Source of the DNA: a virus
Direction: 5' to 3' (one strand)
Length of the DNA stretch: 64,000 nt
Virus record (IMG/VR): IMGVR_UViG_3300042402_003740
Coordinates: 1-64,000 of that record
Under the pieces are notes generated by a model that was given only the letters and a program-made list of their open reading frames with translations, was not told the origin of the DNA and searched no databases. A program made the translations under genes and the position numbers. How positions within the stretch are numbered: the first letter of the stretch is position 1; each line of letters starts with the position of its first letter. Below, piece by piece: positions 9,553 through 17,913 of this stretch.

Positions 9553-10594
9553 GAATTCAGGAAACAAGTATGCAAGCGTTGTTGAAAAGGGAGTAGAAGC
9601 AGATGTCAATGGTTTTGTTGACACGGGAAGTTATGCACTCAATGCATTGCTTTCGGGTAGTCTTTATGGTGGGATTGCAAGCAATAAAATTCTTGCTCTT
9701 GCAGGAGAGTCTGCAACAGGCAAAACATACTTTGCTATCGGAATTGTGTCAAAGTTCTTGCAAGACAATAAAGAAGGTGTTGTTCTCTACTTTGATTCAG
9801 AGCAAGCCGTTACATCAGAGATGTTCCACTCCCGTGGAGTGGACCCAAAGCGTGTTGCGGTATTCCCTGTTGCTACAATTGAAGATTTCCGCCATCAGGC
9901 TATTTCTATCGTAGATAAGATTCTTGAAGAGCCTGTAGAAAAGCGAAAGCCTGTAATGATTGTACTTGACTCGCTTGGTATGCTTTCAACAAGTAAAGAG
10001 ATGCGTGACACCAGTGAGGGTAAAGAGGTTCGTGATATGACCCGTTCACAGGCTATCCGTTCCACTTTCCGTACTCTTACTCTCAAGTTAGGAAAAGCCA
10101 ATATTCCTATGATTATGACAAACCATACTTATAGCGTTATTGGTGCTTATGTTCCTACAAGAGAGATGAGTGGTGGTGACGGTTTGAAATACGCTGCATC
10201 AACAATCGTATACTTGAGTAAAAAGAAAGACAAGAATGCAGAAGGGGATGTTGTAGGAAACATCATCCATTGCAAACTGTACAAGTCTCGTTTGACCAAA
10301 GAGAATCAGCAGATTGATGTTCAGTTGAATTATGATAGTGGCTTGAACAAGTACTATGGGCTTCTTGATGTTGCTCTAAAGTATGGTATTTTCAAGAAGG
10401 TTTCAACCAGAATTGAACTACCAGATGGCAAGACTGCATTTGAGAAGAATATCAACGAGAATCCAGAGAAGTACTTTACTACAGATGTGATGAAGCGACT
10501 TGAAGAAGCAGTCGCAAAAGAGTTCAAGTACGGTGGTGGGCTTTCGGAAGAAGGAGAAACCACAGAGAAGGTTCTTCTGAACGAAGAGGCATAA
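9527..10594 (+). CDS. uvsX: UvsX/RecA-type recombinase
   Basis: ATP-dependent strand-exchange protein for recombination-dependent replication and repair. The 355-residue protein has Walker A GESATGKT (~60-67), the catalytic segment YFDSEQAV (~95), Walker [12 protein letters not shown] (~145-155) and a RecA-like loop 2 region around [16 protein letters not shown] (~208-223). Length and the [10 protein letters not shown] strand fit T4-like UvsX proteins more than bacterial RecA. The acidic C-terminus ([15 protein letters not shown]) is usual for this family. It overlaps the small gene upstream and sits directly before the helicase-primase genes. Confidence 0.92.
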   Translation: MGYLDSIIKNSGNKYASVVEKGVEADVNGFVDTGSYALNALLSGSLYGGIASNKILALAGESATGKTYFAIGIVSKFLQDNKEGVVLYFDSEQAVTSEMFHSRGVDPKRVAVFPVATIEDFRHQAISIVDKILEEPVEKRKPVMIVLDSLGMLSTSKEMRDTSEGKEVRDMTRSQAIRSTFRTLTLKLGKANIPMIMTNHTYSVIGAYVPTREMSGGDGLKYAASTIVYLSKKKDKNAEGDVVGNIIHCKLYKSRLTKENQQIDVQLNYDSGLNKYYGLLDVALKYGIFKKVSTRIELPDGKTAFEKNINENPEKYFTTDVMKRLEEAVAKEFKYGGGLSEEGETTEKVLLNEEA

Positions 10595-10595
10595 A

Positions 10596-10910
10596 ATGGA
10601 TTGCCTTGAAAAGGAAACTTTAGACTTTGATATTGTGCCGAACGATTCCTTCGGGTATGCTATCCGTATGAGAGGTAGTATATTCGAAGGAATCGAATAT
10701 CGGTACACTGTCTTCAAGTTTGAAGATAGACCTTTAGGTGGCAGACTCTATTTTGACTACGAGATAATCAAAAATCCAAATGGAGTCCCACTCACAGATG
10801 AGTTGAGAAACTTCGTATCGTTTATTTCTGAAAGACTTGTTCGTTCTGGATTAGTGAAAGTAGCAAATGAAGCGAATAGAAACAATAATCTTGGAAGGAC
10901 TTCTGTATAA
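10596..10910 (+). CDS. Unknown protein before the helicase gene
   Basis: A 104-residue protein that starts one base after the recombinase stop and overlaps the helicase start by 44 bases. It has a beta-rich middle (YRYTVFKFEDRPLGG, LYFDYEIIKNPNG) and a C-terminal helix (LRNFVSFISERLV). Similar small proteins occur at this spot in T4-like phages, but I do not know their role. The coupling suggests a function linked to recombination or helicase loading. Confidence 0.6.
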   Translation: MDCLEKETLDFDIVPNDSFGYAIRMRGSIFEGIEYRYTVFKFEDRPLGGRLYFDYEIIKNPNGVPLTDELRNFVSFISERLVRSGLVKVANEANRNNNLGRTSV

Positions 10911-12273
10911 TGAAGAGTATGCCAGAAAGGTATTGCCCTTCATTGCAACAGACTATTTTCAAGACTCTAACGAAAAGATTGTCTTTGGTGCAATCTCCGA
11001 ATTCATCGGGAAATATTCAGCCCTGCCTACCAAAGAGGCAGTAGGAATTCTAGTCAAAGAAAGCAAGATCCTTACGGAAGAGCAGTTCAAGAAGTGCCGT
11101 GAGATCGTGGAGGCACTATCAGATGAAAAGCAAAATCAAGATTGGCTCGTCAACGAAACAGAAAAGTTCTGCAAAGACCGAAGCCTATACAACGCCGTCC
11201 TTGAATCAATTCATATCATCGAAGGTAAGTCCAAGAACAAAACTGCCGCTGCACTTCCTGATATCCTCTCAAAGGCACTTGCAGTATCCTTCGACACGCA
11301 CATCGGACACGATTACATCGAAGACTCCGATTCACGATACGATTTCTACCACAAGAAAGAGTCAAGAATCCCCTTCGACCTTGAATACTTCAACACCATT
11401 ACGAATGGTGGCGTCCCACAAAAGACGCTGAATATTATCCTTGCAGGAACTGGTGTTGGTAAGTCGTTGTTCATGTGCCACCATGCTGCAAACTGCCTGT
11501 CATTGGGCAAGAGTGTTCTGTATATCACCTGTGAGATGGCAGAGGAGCGTATTGCAGAGCGTATTGATGCGAATCTCATGGACACCAGTCTAGATGACCT
11601 GAAGTCCCTCCCAAAGGATGTCTATGACAAGAAGATGGATAGAATCCGACAGAAGACACAGGGTAAACTCATTGTCAAAGAGTATCCAACTGCATCGGCT
11701 AATGTTAATCACTTTCGTATCTTGCTTGAAGAACTGAAACTAAAAAAGCGATTCAAGCCCGATGTTATCTTTATCGACTATCTTAATATTTGTGCATCTG
11801 CTCGTATAAAGATGACAGGTTCTGTTGGTTCGTATTCGTATATCAAGTCTATTGCAGAGGAGTTGCGTGGCTTGGCTGTAGAGCAGAGTGTTCCTATATT
11901 CTCTGCAACACAGACGAACCGAACAGGCTTCACTAATACTGATGTTGGTCTTGAAGACACATCAGAATCGTTTGGTCTTCCTGCAACTGCTGATTTTATG
12001 TTTGCAATCATCGCTACTGAAGAGATGGATAAACTCAATCAGGTTCTTGTAAAGCAGTTGAAGAACCGCTACAACGATATTGCATCAAACAAGCGGTTTG
12101 TAGTCGGAATCAACCGAGCAAAAATGAAACTGTTTGATGTGGAGGAATCTGCACAGAAAGATTTGGTGGACACAACACCAGCACCTCAAGCAACAGTAAA
12201 GGCTTTCAAGCCTTCTGTTGGAAGAAAGCCCGAGTTTAATAAGGATTCAAAGTTCAAAGGTTGGAAAGTATAA
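10867..12273 (+). CDS. gp41: DnaB/gp41-like replicative helicase
   Basis: A 468-residue hexameric 5'-3' helicase. The N-terminal ~150 residues are the helical DnaB-N-like domain; the RecA-fold motor has Walker A GTGVGKSLF (~194-202), H1a-type CEMAEERIAERIDANL (~225-240), Walker B DVIFIDYLNI (~298-307) and a sensor ATQTNRTG. The C-terminal tail is basic and disordered (PSVGRKPEFNKDSKFKGWKV). It would partner with the primase two genes downstream and be loaded by the gp59-like protein at 37.8-38.5 kb. Confidence 0.93.
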   Translation: MKRIETIILEGLLYNEEYARKVLPFIATDYFQDSNEKIVFGAISEFIGKYSALPTKEAVGILVKESKILTEEQFKKCREIVEALSDEKQNQDWLVNETEKFCKDRSLYNAVLESIHIIEGKSKNKTAAALPDILSKALAVSFDTHIGHDYIEDSDSRYDFYHKKESRIPFDLEYFNTITNGGVPQKTLNIILAGTGVGKSLFMCHHAANCLSLGKSVLYITCEMAEERIAERIDANLMDTSLDDLKSLPKDVYDKKMDRIRQKTQGKLIVKEYPTASANVNHFRILLEELKLKKRFKPDVIFIDYLNICASARIKMTGSVGSYSYIKSIAEELRGLAVEQSVPIFSATQTNRTGFTNTDVGLEDTSESFGLPATADFMFAIIATEEMDKLNQVLVKQLKNRYNDIASNKRFVVGINRAKMKLFDVEESAQKDLVDTTPAPQATVKAFKPSVGRKPEFNKDSKFKGWKV

Positions 12274-12283
12274 AGGAGGCAAT

Positions 12284-12436
12284 ATGCCAGAAGAGAAGAA
12301 AGAAGAGAAGAAGATTAAGAGCGTAATTATTGATGCAGAACTAAAGGAATGGGAAGATTGGGGAAACAAATGGTTTGGTCACGACCAACCAACAGATGAC
12401 CTGTATCACAAGGAAGATTTCAAGAAGAGGAAGTAA
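12284..12436 (+). CDS. 50-residue charged protein, unknown
   Basis: The start at 12284 is fixed by a strong AAAGGAGG site just after the helicase stop; the frame is open further upstream but without a comparable site. The product is very charged (MPEEKKEEKKIKS, then ELKEWEDWGNKWFG, then EDFKKRK) and may be a small adaptor. Its stop is immediately followed by the primase ATG. No family recognised. Confidence 0.65.
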   Translation: MPEEKKEEKKIKSVIIDAELKEWEDWGNKWFGHDQPTDDLYHKEDFKKRK

Positions 12437-13450
12437 ATGTCAACCTATATCGACAAGAAATACATTGACCTTGTTAGTTCTCAACTCCGCAATTTCAAGT
12501 GGAAGAAGGCTACACTAGCAAATTGTTCTTGTCCAGTTTGTGGAGATTCAAGCAAGAATAAGCGTAAGGCACGGGGATTTTTCTTTCAGAAGAAGGGAGA
12601 CTTCTTCTATATGTGCCACAATTGTGGATTTTCCACTACGCTTTACAACTTCTTGTCTCAAGTTGCTCCATCCTATGCAAAGGAATATGCTCTAGAGCGT
12701 TGGAAGAACGGAGAGTCTGGTCATTCTAATTATCAAAAGCCAGATCTGTCTGTTCCTTCTCCAGTGTTTGTCAAACCTGGTGAGTTGCAGAAGATATCGG
12801 ATATGTCTTCAGATCATCCTGCTGTCCTCTTTTGTAAGAAGAGAAAGATTCCAAAGGAAAGATGGAACAGATTGTATTATACAGATGACTTTGCAAAGTA
12901 TGCAATGTCTCTAGATGAAACACTAGATTTGAAGAAGAAAGAGCCAAGAATCGTCATCCCATTTTTTGATATGGGTGGAAATACTATTGGTGCTCAGGGA
13001 AGACTCTTGGAGGTCAAGAGTGATAGAGATATCAGATACATGACAATCAAGGCAGACAAAGCCATTGATCGCTTGTGGTATGGTATAGGAGACTGCGATT
13101 CTTCAAAGCGTGTTTATGTTGTTGAAGGACCGATTGATTCTCTATTTTTACCTAATTGTGTGGCGATGGTTGGAGCATCGGGTGTAAATCTTCACCCAAA
13201 GATTGCATCTTCGGATGTTATTGTTGTATTGGATAATGAACCAAGAAATGCTGAAATAGTCTCTCTCATGGAAAGGTTTATTGAGAGTGGAGTATCGGTT
13301 TGCATTTGGAAAGAGGATATTCAAGAAAAAGACATAAACGACATGGTTCTTGCTGGTCGAACAGGAGATGAAATTACTCATCTTATTGATGAATGTGTCT
13401 GTCGTGGAATTGAGGCAAAACTAAAACTCAACTATTGGAAGAAGGTTTAG
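12437..13450 (+). CDS. gp61: DNA primase (gp61/DnaG-like)
   Basis: Makes RNA primers for lagging-strand synthesis. The 337-residue protein starts with a zinc-binding domain (CPVC at 32-35 and CHNC at 60-63), followed by the catalytic core with a TOPRIM signature: RVYVVEGPIDSLFLP (~224-238, catalytic Glu) and DVIVVLDNEPRN (~255-266, metal-binding Asp). The size matches T4 gp61. It lies downstream of the helicase, as expected for a primosome pair. There is no gap between the upstream stop and this ATG; the ribosome site GAGGAA is inside the previous gene. Confidence 0.92.
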   Translation: MSTYIDKKYIDLVSSQLRNFKWKKATLANCSCPVCGDSSKNKRKARGFFFQKKGDFFYMCHNCGFSTTLYNFLSQVAPSYAKEYALERWKNGESGHSNYQKPDLSVPSPVFVKPGELQKISDMSSDHPAVLFCKKRKIPKERWNRLYYTDDFAKYAMSLDETLDLKKKEPRIVIPFFDMGGNTIGAQGRLLEVKSDRDIRYMTIKADKAIDRLWYGIGDCDSSKRVYVVEGPIDSLFLPNCVAMVGASGVNLHPKIASSDVIVVLDNEPRNAEIVSLMERFIESGVSVCIWKEDIQEKDINDMVLAGRTGDEITHLIDECVCRGIEAKLKLNYWKKV

Positions 13451-13454
13451 TCAC

Positions 13455-13652
13455 ATGAATGAAGAGGAAAAAGCCCGCCTAACTACAACTGCCATCATAG
13501 AGTTTGGATTCAAGTTTGCAGAATATGTGAAAGAGATGGATCCAGATCTTTGGAAAAGAGCGGTTGATTATGCAAAGGATTGGACTGAAGTGGATGGTGT
13601 TTCTTTTTACTATGTGAAGGACAAAGAAGATGAAGATAGAAGTTCTGAATGA
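13455..13652 (+). CDS. 65-residue protein, unknown
   Basis: A small acidic, probably helical protein (EFGFKFAEYVKEMDPDLWKR) between primase and thyX, overlapping thyX by 23 bases. No family recognised. The tight packing and a start four bases after the primase stop make it a credible gene. Confidence 0.55.
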   Translation: MNEEEKARLTTTAIIEFGFKFAEYVKEMDPDLWKRAVDYAKDWTEVDGVSFYYVKDKEDEDRSSE

Positions 13653-14295
13653 AGGTTTTGTTGAACTCGTAGACCATATGGGCGATGACCTTACGGTGGT
13701 CAATGCAGCCCGTGTCTCTTTCAACAAAGAAGCAAACGAGTTCACAGATCGTGATGAAAAATTGCTTCAGTATTTGGCAAAGCACAACCACTGGACTCCA
13801 TTTGCCCATCCGCAGATTACCCTGCGGATCAAGGCTCCTATTTCTATTCGTACACAGTTTTTCAAACACAAGCAAGGTTTCGTAGAGAATGAAATCTCAC
13901 GCAGATATGTTTCTTATGAGCCTGATATATACCATCCACGGTGGAGAACCAAACCCACAAATGGAGCGAAGCAAGGCTCTGAAACATTTATGGAATATGG
14001 GGATCAATGGAATTCTTGTAATATTCTATACAGTCTTGCTGTCGAGCAGTGTCTTTCTGCATACAATACACTCCTAGAGAAGGGTGTAGCACCCGAACAG
14101 GCACGGTTTGTCCTTCCACAGGGAGTCTACACCGAATGGTGGTGGACAGGCTCTCTGGCGGCTTATGCACGGTTCTATGGACAAAGAACCGATCCTCATG
14201 CCCAATGGGAAATACAAGAATATGCTAGGGTTATTGGCAATATCATTTCTAATATTTTCCCAAAATCTTGGATCGCACTAACCCAAACCAACTAA
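13630..14295 (+). CDS. thyX: Flavin-dependent thymidylate synthase ThyX
   Basis: Makes dTMP from dUMP using FAD, NADPH and methylene-tetrahydrofolate. The 221-residue protein carries a phage version of the ThyX signature, RTQFFKHKQGFVENEISRRY (~78-97), with the Arg/His-rich flavin-binding stretch and the N-E-I-S-R-R-Y segment, preceded by HNHWTPFAHPQ (substrate-binding region) and followed by ARFVLPQGVYTEWWWTG (~157-173). Together with dUTPase and ribonucleotide reductase it gives the phage a complete route to dTTP. A ThyA-type enzyme is excluded by the motif set. Confidence 0.92.
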   Translation: MKIEVLNEGFVELVDHMGDDLTVVNAARVSFNKEANEFTDRDEKLLQYLAKHNHWTPFAHPQITLRIKAPISIRTQFFKHKQGFVENEISRRYVSYEPDIYHPRWRTKPTNGAKQGSETFMEYGDQWNSCNILYSLAVEQCLSAYNTLLEKGVAPEQARFVLPQGVYTEWWWTGSLAAYARFYGQRTDPHAQWEIQEYARVIGNIISNIFPKSWIALTQTN

Positions 14296-14372
14296 TCATT
14301 ATTATCTCGGAGTTGAATCCGAACAACAATTTGGACGATAGATATCTGTCCGCACATACATTGGAGTACTTT

Positions 14373-16298
14373 ATGTCAAAGAATTTACCTACGCTTTATC
14401 AAGATTTCATTCACCTCTCTCGCTATTCTCGTTGGCTTGAAAAGGAAGGAAGACGGGAACATTGGGATGAAACTGTGAAGCGTTATTTTAATTTCTTTGA
14501 AGAGCATCTACAAGAGAATCAGAAGCACAAGATTTCACCAGCAGTTCGTCAAGAACTGGAACAGGCTGTCCTCAACCTTGAGATCATGCCTTCCATGCGT
14601 GCTCTGATGACGGCAGGAGAGGCATTAAAGCGTGACAACACTGCTGGCTACAACTGTTCATATGTTGCCGTAAACCGTGTTCGTGCATTTGATGAGATTC
14701 TCTATATTCTCATGTGCGGAACAGGTGTAGGCTTTTCTGTGGAGCGTCAATATGTTGAAAAACTTCCTACAATCGCTGAAGCATTTACTGATTCGGATAC
14801 GACAATTATCGTACAGGATTCCAAGGCTGGTTGGGCTAAGGCTTACAAGGAACTTGTCTCCCTACTCATTGGAGGTCAGATACCAAAATGGGACTTATCT
14901 AAGGTACGACCTGCTGGGGCAAGACTTAAGACATTTGGCGGGAGAGCCTCTGGACCAAAGCCTCTTGAAGATCTTTTCCGATTCACCTGTGATACTTTTA
15001 AGAGAGCGGCAGGACGCAAACTTACATCAATCGAATGTCACGACATCGTATGCAAAATTGCAGAAATTGTCGTGGTCGGAGGAGTCCGTCGATCTGCTCT
15101 TATTAGCCTATCGAATCTCACAGATGAGCGGATGCGTGAGGCAAAGACAGGAGCATGGTGGGAAGCAAATCCACAACGGGCTTTAGCGAACAACTCTGTG
15201 GCTTACAAAGAGAAGCCCGAGATCGGCGTGTTCATGGACGAGTGGGTTTCTCTCTACAAGTCTAAGAGTGGAGAGCGTGGAATCTTCAATCGTTCAGCCG
15301 CACAGAAGACTGTGGCAAAGTTGGGAGATCGCCGTGACCCTTCGTATGAATTCGGAACCAATCCGTGCTCAGAGATTATTCTTCGTGACCGTGAGTTCTG
15401 CAATCTTACAGAAGTTATTGTTCGTGCAGACGACACCCCAGAGACTCTGAAGCGCAAGGTTCAACTTGCTGCTATTCTTGGCACATGGCAAGCCTCTCTA
15501 ACCTACTTCCCCTACCTTTCGAGTGATTGGGGAAAGAACTGCGAGGAAGAGGCACTGCTTGGTGTTTCTCTTACAGGAATTCTTGACAACAAGATGATGC
15601 GTACACAGGGAGAAGATCTCAATGCTCTTCTTGAGACGCTGAAGGCGGATGCAGTAGCAACAAACAAAGAGTGGGCAAAGAAAATCCACATCAATCCTGC
15701 TGCTGCTATCACTTGTGTAAAGCCCAGTGGAACGGTATCACAGTTGACAGATGCTGCATCTGGAATTCATCCTCGCCACAACGAGTACTACATCCGCACC
15801 GTTCGTGCGGATCGTAAAGATCCGCTGTGTCAGATGATGATTGATCTTGGCTTCCCTGTGGAGCCTTGTGTGATGAAGCCTGATAGCGTTATGGTGTTCT
15901 CTTTCCCAATGAAAGCAGAGGGTTCGATCACACGAAACGATATCTCTGCAATTGAGCACCTTGAATTGTGGTTGGCCTATCAGCGTTATTGGTGTGAACA
16001 CAAGCCTTCGATTACAATCACTGTGCGAGAGCATGAGTGGGTGGATGTTGGAGCATGGGTGTATAGGCACTTTGATGAAATCAGTGGAATCTCTTTCCTT
16101 CCGCATTCGGACCACTCCTATCGTCAGGCTCCCTATCAGGATTGCACCAAGACTGCATATACTGCTTTGGCTGTAGAAATGCCTAAAAATGTAGATTGGT
16201 CGCTTTTAGAAAAGTATGAAAAAGAAGACAAGACTACAGGAACACAGACCTTTGCTTGCAGCGGAGATAAGTGCGAGATTGTAGATCTAACCTCTTGA
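14373..16298 (+). CDS. nrdJ: Class II (B12-dependent) ribonucleotide reductase
   Basis: Reduces ribonucleotides to deoxyribonucleotides using adenosylcobalamin. The 641-residue chain has NTAGYNCSYVAV (first redox Cys ~95), MCGTGVGFSVE, NPCSEIILRDREFCNL (~330-345, containing the radical Cys region), KPSGTVSQLTDAASG (~450) and a C-terminal redox pair CSGDKC (~629-634). No small subunit gene or glycine-radical motif is visible, and the length fits the monomeric B12 type. Start: ATG 14373, six bases after GGAG; the frame extends upstream to a TTG at 14268 inside thyX but has no ribosome site there. The stop codon TGA lies inside the -35 box of the next promoter. Confidence 0.9.
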   Translation: MSKNLPTLYQDFIHLSRYSRWLEKEGRREHWDETVKRYFNFFEEHLQENQKHKISPAVRQELEQAVLNLEIMPSMRALMTAGEALKRDNTAGYNCSYVAVNRVRAFDEILYILMCGTGVGFSVERQYVEKLPTIAEAFTDSDTTIIVQDSKAGWAKAYKELVSLLIGGQIPKWDLSKVRPAGARLKTFGGRASGPKPLEDLFRFTCDTFKRAAGRKLTSIECHDIVCKIAEIVVVGGVRRSALISLSNLTDERMREAKTGAWWEANPQRALANNSVAYKEKPEIGVFMDEWVSLYKSKSGERGIFNRSAAQKTVAKLGDRRDPSYEFGTNPCSEIILRDREFCNLTEVIVRADDTPETLKRKVQLAAILGTWQASLTYFPYLSSDWGKNCEEEALLGVSLTGILDNKMMRTQGEDLNALLETLKADAVATNKEWAKKIHINPAAAITCVKPSGTVSQLTDAASGIHPRHNEYYIRTVRADRKDPLCQMMIDLGFPVEPCVMKPDSVMVFSFPMKAEGSITRNDISAIEHLELWLAYQRYWCEHKPSITITVREHEWVDVGAWVYRHFDEISGISFLPHSDHSYRQAPYQDCTKTAYTALAVEMPKNVDWSLLEKYEKEDKTTGTQTFACSGDKCEIVDLTS

Positions 16299-16322
16299 CA
16301 GGCTAAATAGACTTGTTAGTAT
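16295..16322 (+). promoter_or_regulatory. Promoter TTGACA-N16-TAGTAT
   Basis: TTGACA at 16295-16300 contains the TGA stop of the reductase gene. A TAGTAT box follows at 16317-16322 with 16-base spacing (TATATG with 19 is an alternative). A CTAAATA element at 16303-16309 may be a late promoter in the same place. It drives the PEP-CTERM gene. Confidence 0.55.
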
Positions 16323-16335
16323 ATGTCCATAACGA

Positions 16336-16376
16336 TCTCCGCAGACTCTCTTCAATGGTGAAGGATAAAGCGGGGA
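16336..16376 (+). promoter_or_regulatory. Structured 5' leader of the PEP-CTERM gene
   Basis: TCTCCGC (16336-16342) can pair with GCGGGGA (16370-16376), with one G-U pair, enclosing a second hairpin CTTCA/TGAAG with the four-base loop ATGG (16550-free region at 16350-16363). This nested structure lies between the promoter and the ribosome site (AAAGGAGA at 16384). I do not recognise a known riboswitch class. It could stabilise the mRNA or bind a ligand or protein. Confidence 0.4.
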
Positions 16377-16398
16377 CAAAATAAAGGAGAGTGTATTG

Positions 16399-17067
16399 AT
16401 GAATAAGTGCTTAATGTCGGGAATTGTAGCAGCCGTGTCGTGTGGCTCAGTAGCAAATGCAGAGTTCATAGTAGTCAACAATCCAGTTGTTGACACGGTT
16501 GGCTTCTACTCTGATGCATATAAGTCAAGTGGCTCATACACTTATGCACAAAGTGGAGCGCAAGGTTTTGATCTTGAGGATTCATACACAACTTCTTCAT
16601 TGAAGTGGTGGGGTTCATCCAACGGATTCAATGGTCAAGGTATTGGAAACATTACTGGATTCCAAGTTATTGTGTGGAGTTCAGACTTTAGTTCGCCAGT
16701 TAGTTCAACCAATATCAACATCAGCAACATTTCTGTTGTCGATACAGGCGAATTCAACTTCTTTGGTGAACCAGTTTATGAATTTTATGTACCATTTGTG
16801 ACTCAACTCGCCGCTGGTTCATATTACATGAATATTGGTGCTTACCTCAATGACTCTGCTGGCGATCAATTTGTTTGGTCACAAGGTCAGAATGTTCAAG
16901 ACTTCTGGTATACTGATGATAATGGACAGTATAATTGGGGAGATTGGCGACAACTTCCTACATTCATTGGCAACACAGCGGGTGGAGCATTTGTTCTCTC
17001 TGCTCCTACTCCTGGAGCAATTGCTCTTCTTGGTATGGCGGGTCTGATGAGTCGCCGCCGTCGTTAA
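16399..17067 (+). CDS. Secreted PEP-CTERM-type sorted protein
   Basis: A 222-residue exported protein: N-terminal signal peptide (MNKCLMSGIVAAVSCG, cleavage likely after VANA), a Ser/Gly/Asn/aromatic-rich beta-type body with no catalytic motif I recognise, and a C-terminal tripartite sorting signal PTPGAIALLGMAGLMSRRRR (Pro-rich motif, short hydrophobic helix, Arg cluster). Such tails are processed by exosortase-type enzymes and anchor or export surface and matrix proteins; this Pro-x-Pro-Gly...Arg4 style is one I associate with Planctomycetota. A phage carrying it implies use of the host sorting machinery. It has its own promoter and a strong terminator, so it is a separate unit and may be host-derived. 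Start ATG 16399 follows AAAGGAGA; a TTG at 16396 is adjacent but weaker. Confidence 0.75.
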   Translation: MNKCLMSGIVAAVSCGSVANAEFIVVNNPVVDTVGFYSDAYKSSGSYTYAQSGAQGFDLEDSYTTSSLKWWGSSNGFNGQGIGNITGFQVIVWSSDFSSPVSSTNINISNISVVDTGEFNFFGEPVYEFYVPFVTQLAAGSYYMNIGAYLNDSAGDQFVWSQGQNVQDFWYTDDNGQYNWGDWRQLPTFIGNTAGGAFVLSAPTPGAIALLGMAGLMSRRRR

Positions 17068-17097
17068 TTTTACTAAAATAGTTTGATGAATTTGATG

Positions 17098-17127
17098 AAA
17101 CACCCCTGAGTAGTTTGGGGGTGTTTT
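17098..17127 (+). terminator. Rho-independent terminator
   Basis: AAACACCCC pairs with GGGGTGTTT around a ten-to-eleven-base loop and is followed by a T-run (GTGTTTTTCT). It ends the PEP-CTERM transcript. Confidence 0.85.
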
Positions 17128-17156
17128 TCTATACATAAAGATAAGGAGGTTCTAAT

Positions 17157-17282
17157 ATGGAACTATTATTTTCATCAACTCTTGGCACTATTTTCTACAC
17201 TATTGTTGTATTTACAGCAGGGGCACTAATCGGTGTTCCACTTTGGAATTGGTTAAATAAGAAATTACCTTGGAACAACTGA
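17157..17282 (+). CDS. 41-residue membrane peptide
   Basis: A very strong AAGGAGG site lies seven bases before ATG 17157. The product starts MELLFSSTLGTIFYTIVVF, has one hydrophobic helix (about residues 8-30) and ends in a short amphipathic basic tail (WNWLNKKLPWNN). It sits alone between two hairpin terminators, so it is probably transcribed as a unit of its own or by read-through. Function unknown; a small lysis modulator, antiholin or superinfection protein is possible, but nothing proves it. Confidence 0.7.
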   Translation: MELLFSSTLGTIFYTIVVFTAGALIGVPLWNWLNKKLPWNN

Positions 17283-17304
17283 TAAGACAACAAAATAAAT
17301 AATA

Positions 17305-17329
17305 AGAAAGCCCCCTTGTGGGGCTTTCT
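17305..17329 (+). terminator. Hairpin terminator after the membrane peptide
   Basis: AGAAAGCCCC and GGGGCTTTCT form a perfect ten-base stem with loop CTTGT. The U residues are inside the 3' arm, as in many phage terminators. Confidence 0.7.
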
Positions 17330-17343
17330 GCATAAATAAAGGT

Positions 17344-17913
17344 ATGAGAGTAGTTGGTATTGATTACAGTATCCGATGTCCTGCTGTGTGCATCTTTGAG
17401 ACAAATGAAGCACAGCCTGTCTGGTATCACGAAAATTGCCAGATACACTTTCTCACCGAGAAGAAAAAGCACTGCTACCGGATCACTCCAAATGTGACAG
17501 GACACTATATGCCCCTGTATCGTGAACAGGATGATATAGACCGATTCAACAAGATATCTGATTGGGCATTAGGTTTGCTCAAAGAGGGAGATACCATAGG
17601 GATAGAAGACTATGCATTTTCTGCACAAGGAATGGTATATAAGATCGGTGAGAATACTGGTTTGCTCAAATATAAGATGTGGAATTATGGTTATAATTTT
17701 GAACTCGTATCCAACAGTAAGCCAAAGAAACTAGCCACAGGAAAGGGCAATGCAGACAAGCAGGGAGTCTGGGAGGCGTTTGTAGCCGAGACAGGGTGGA
17801 ATATTGACCACCATATCAAACAACGCTCACGAAAAATAACAAGTCCGCTATCGGATATAGCGGACTCGTATTGGATTTGCAAATGGCTATTTGAGAAGAA
17901 ATCTATTTCTTAG
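17344..17913 (+). CDS. RuvC-like Holliday-junction/RNase H-fold nuclease
   Basis: A 189-residue protein with the RuvC-type arrangement of acidic residues: GIDYSIRCPAV (first Asp, ~5), TIGIEDYAFSAQG (Glu, ~87) and SPLSDIADSYWICKW (last Asp pair, ~170-180), with a TGKGNADKQG loop between them. Such proteins resolve recombination intermediates before packaging; T4 uses the unrelated endonuclease VII. The motif CATAAATA (17331-17338), resembling a T4-like late promoter, is directly upstream, with AAAGG. Its 3' end overlaps the convergent lipoprotein gene by 11 bases. Confidence 0.75.
   Translation: MRVVGIDYSIRCPAVCIFETNEAQPVWYHENCQIHFLTEKKKHCYRITPNVTGHYMPLYREQDDIDRFNKISDWALGLLKEGDTIGIEDYAFSAQGMVYKIGENTGLLKYKMWNYGYNFELVSNSKPKKLATGKGNADKQGVWEAFVAETGWNIDHHIKQRSRKITSPLSDIADSYWICKWLFEKKSIS

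Noticed and set aside
14268-14372. Extended start of the ribonucleotide reductase at TTG 14268
   Set aside because: It would overlap thyX without a ribosome site; ATG 14373 has GGAG six bases upstream and begins the conserved region.
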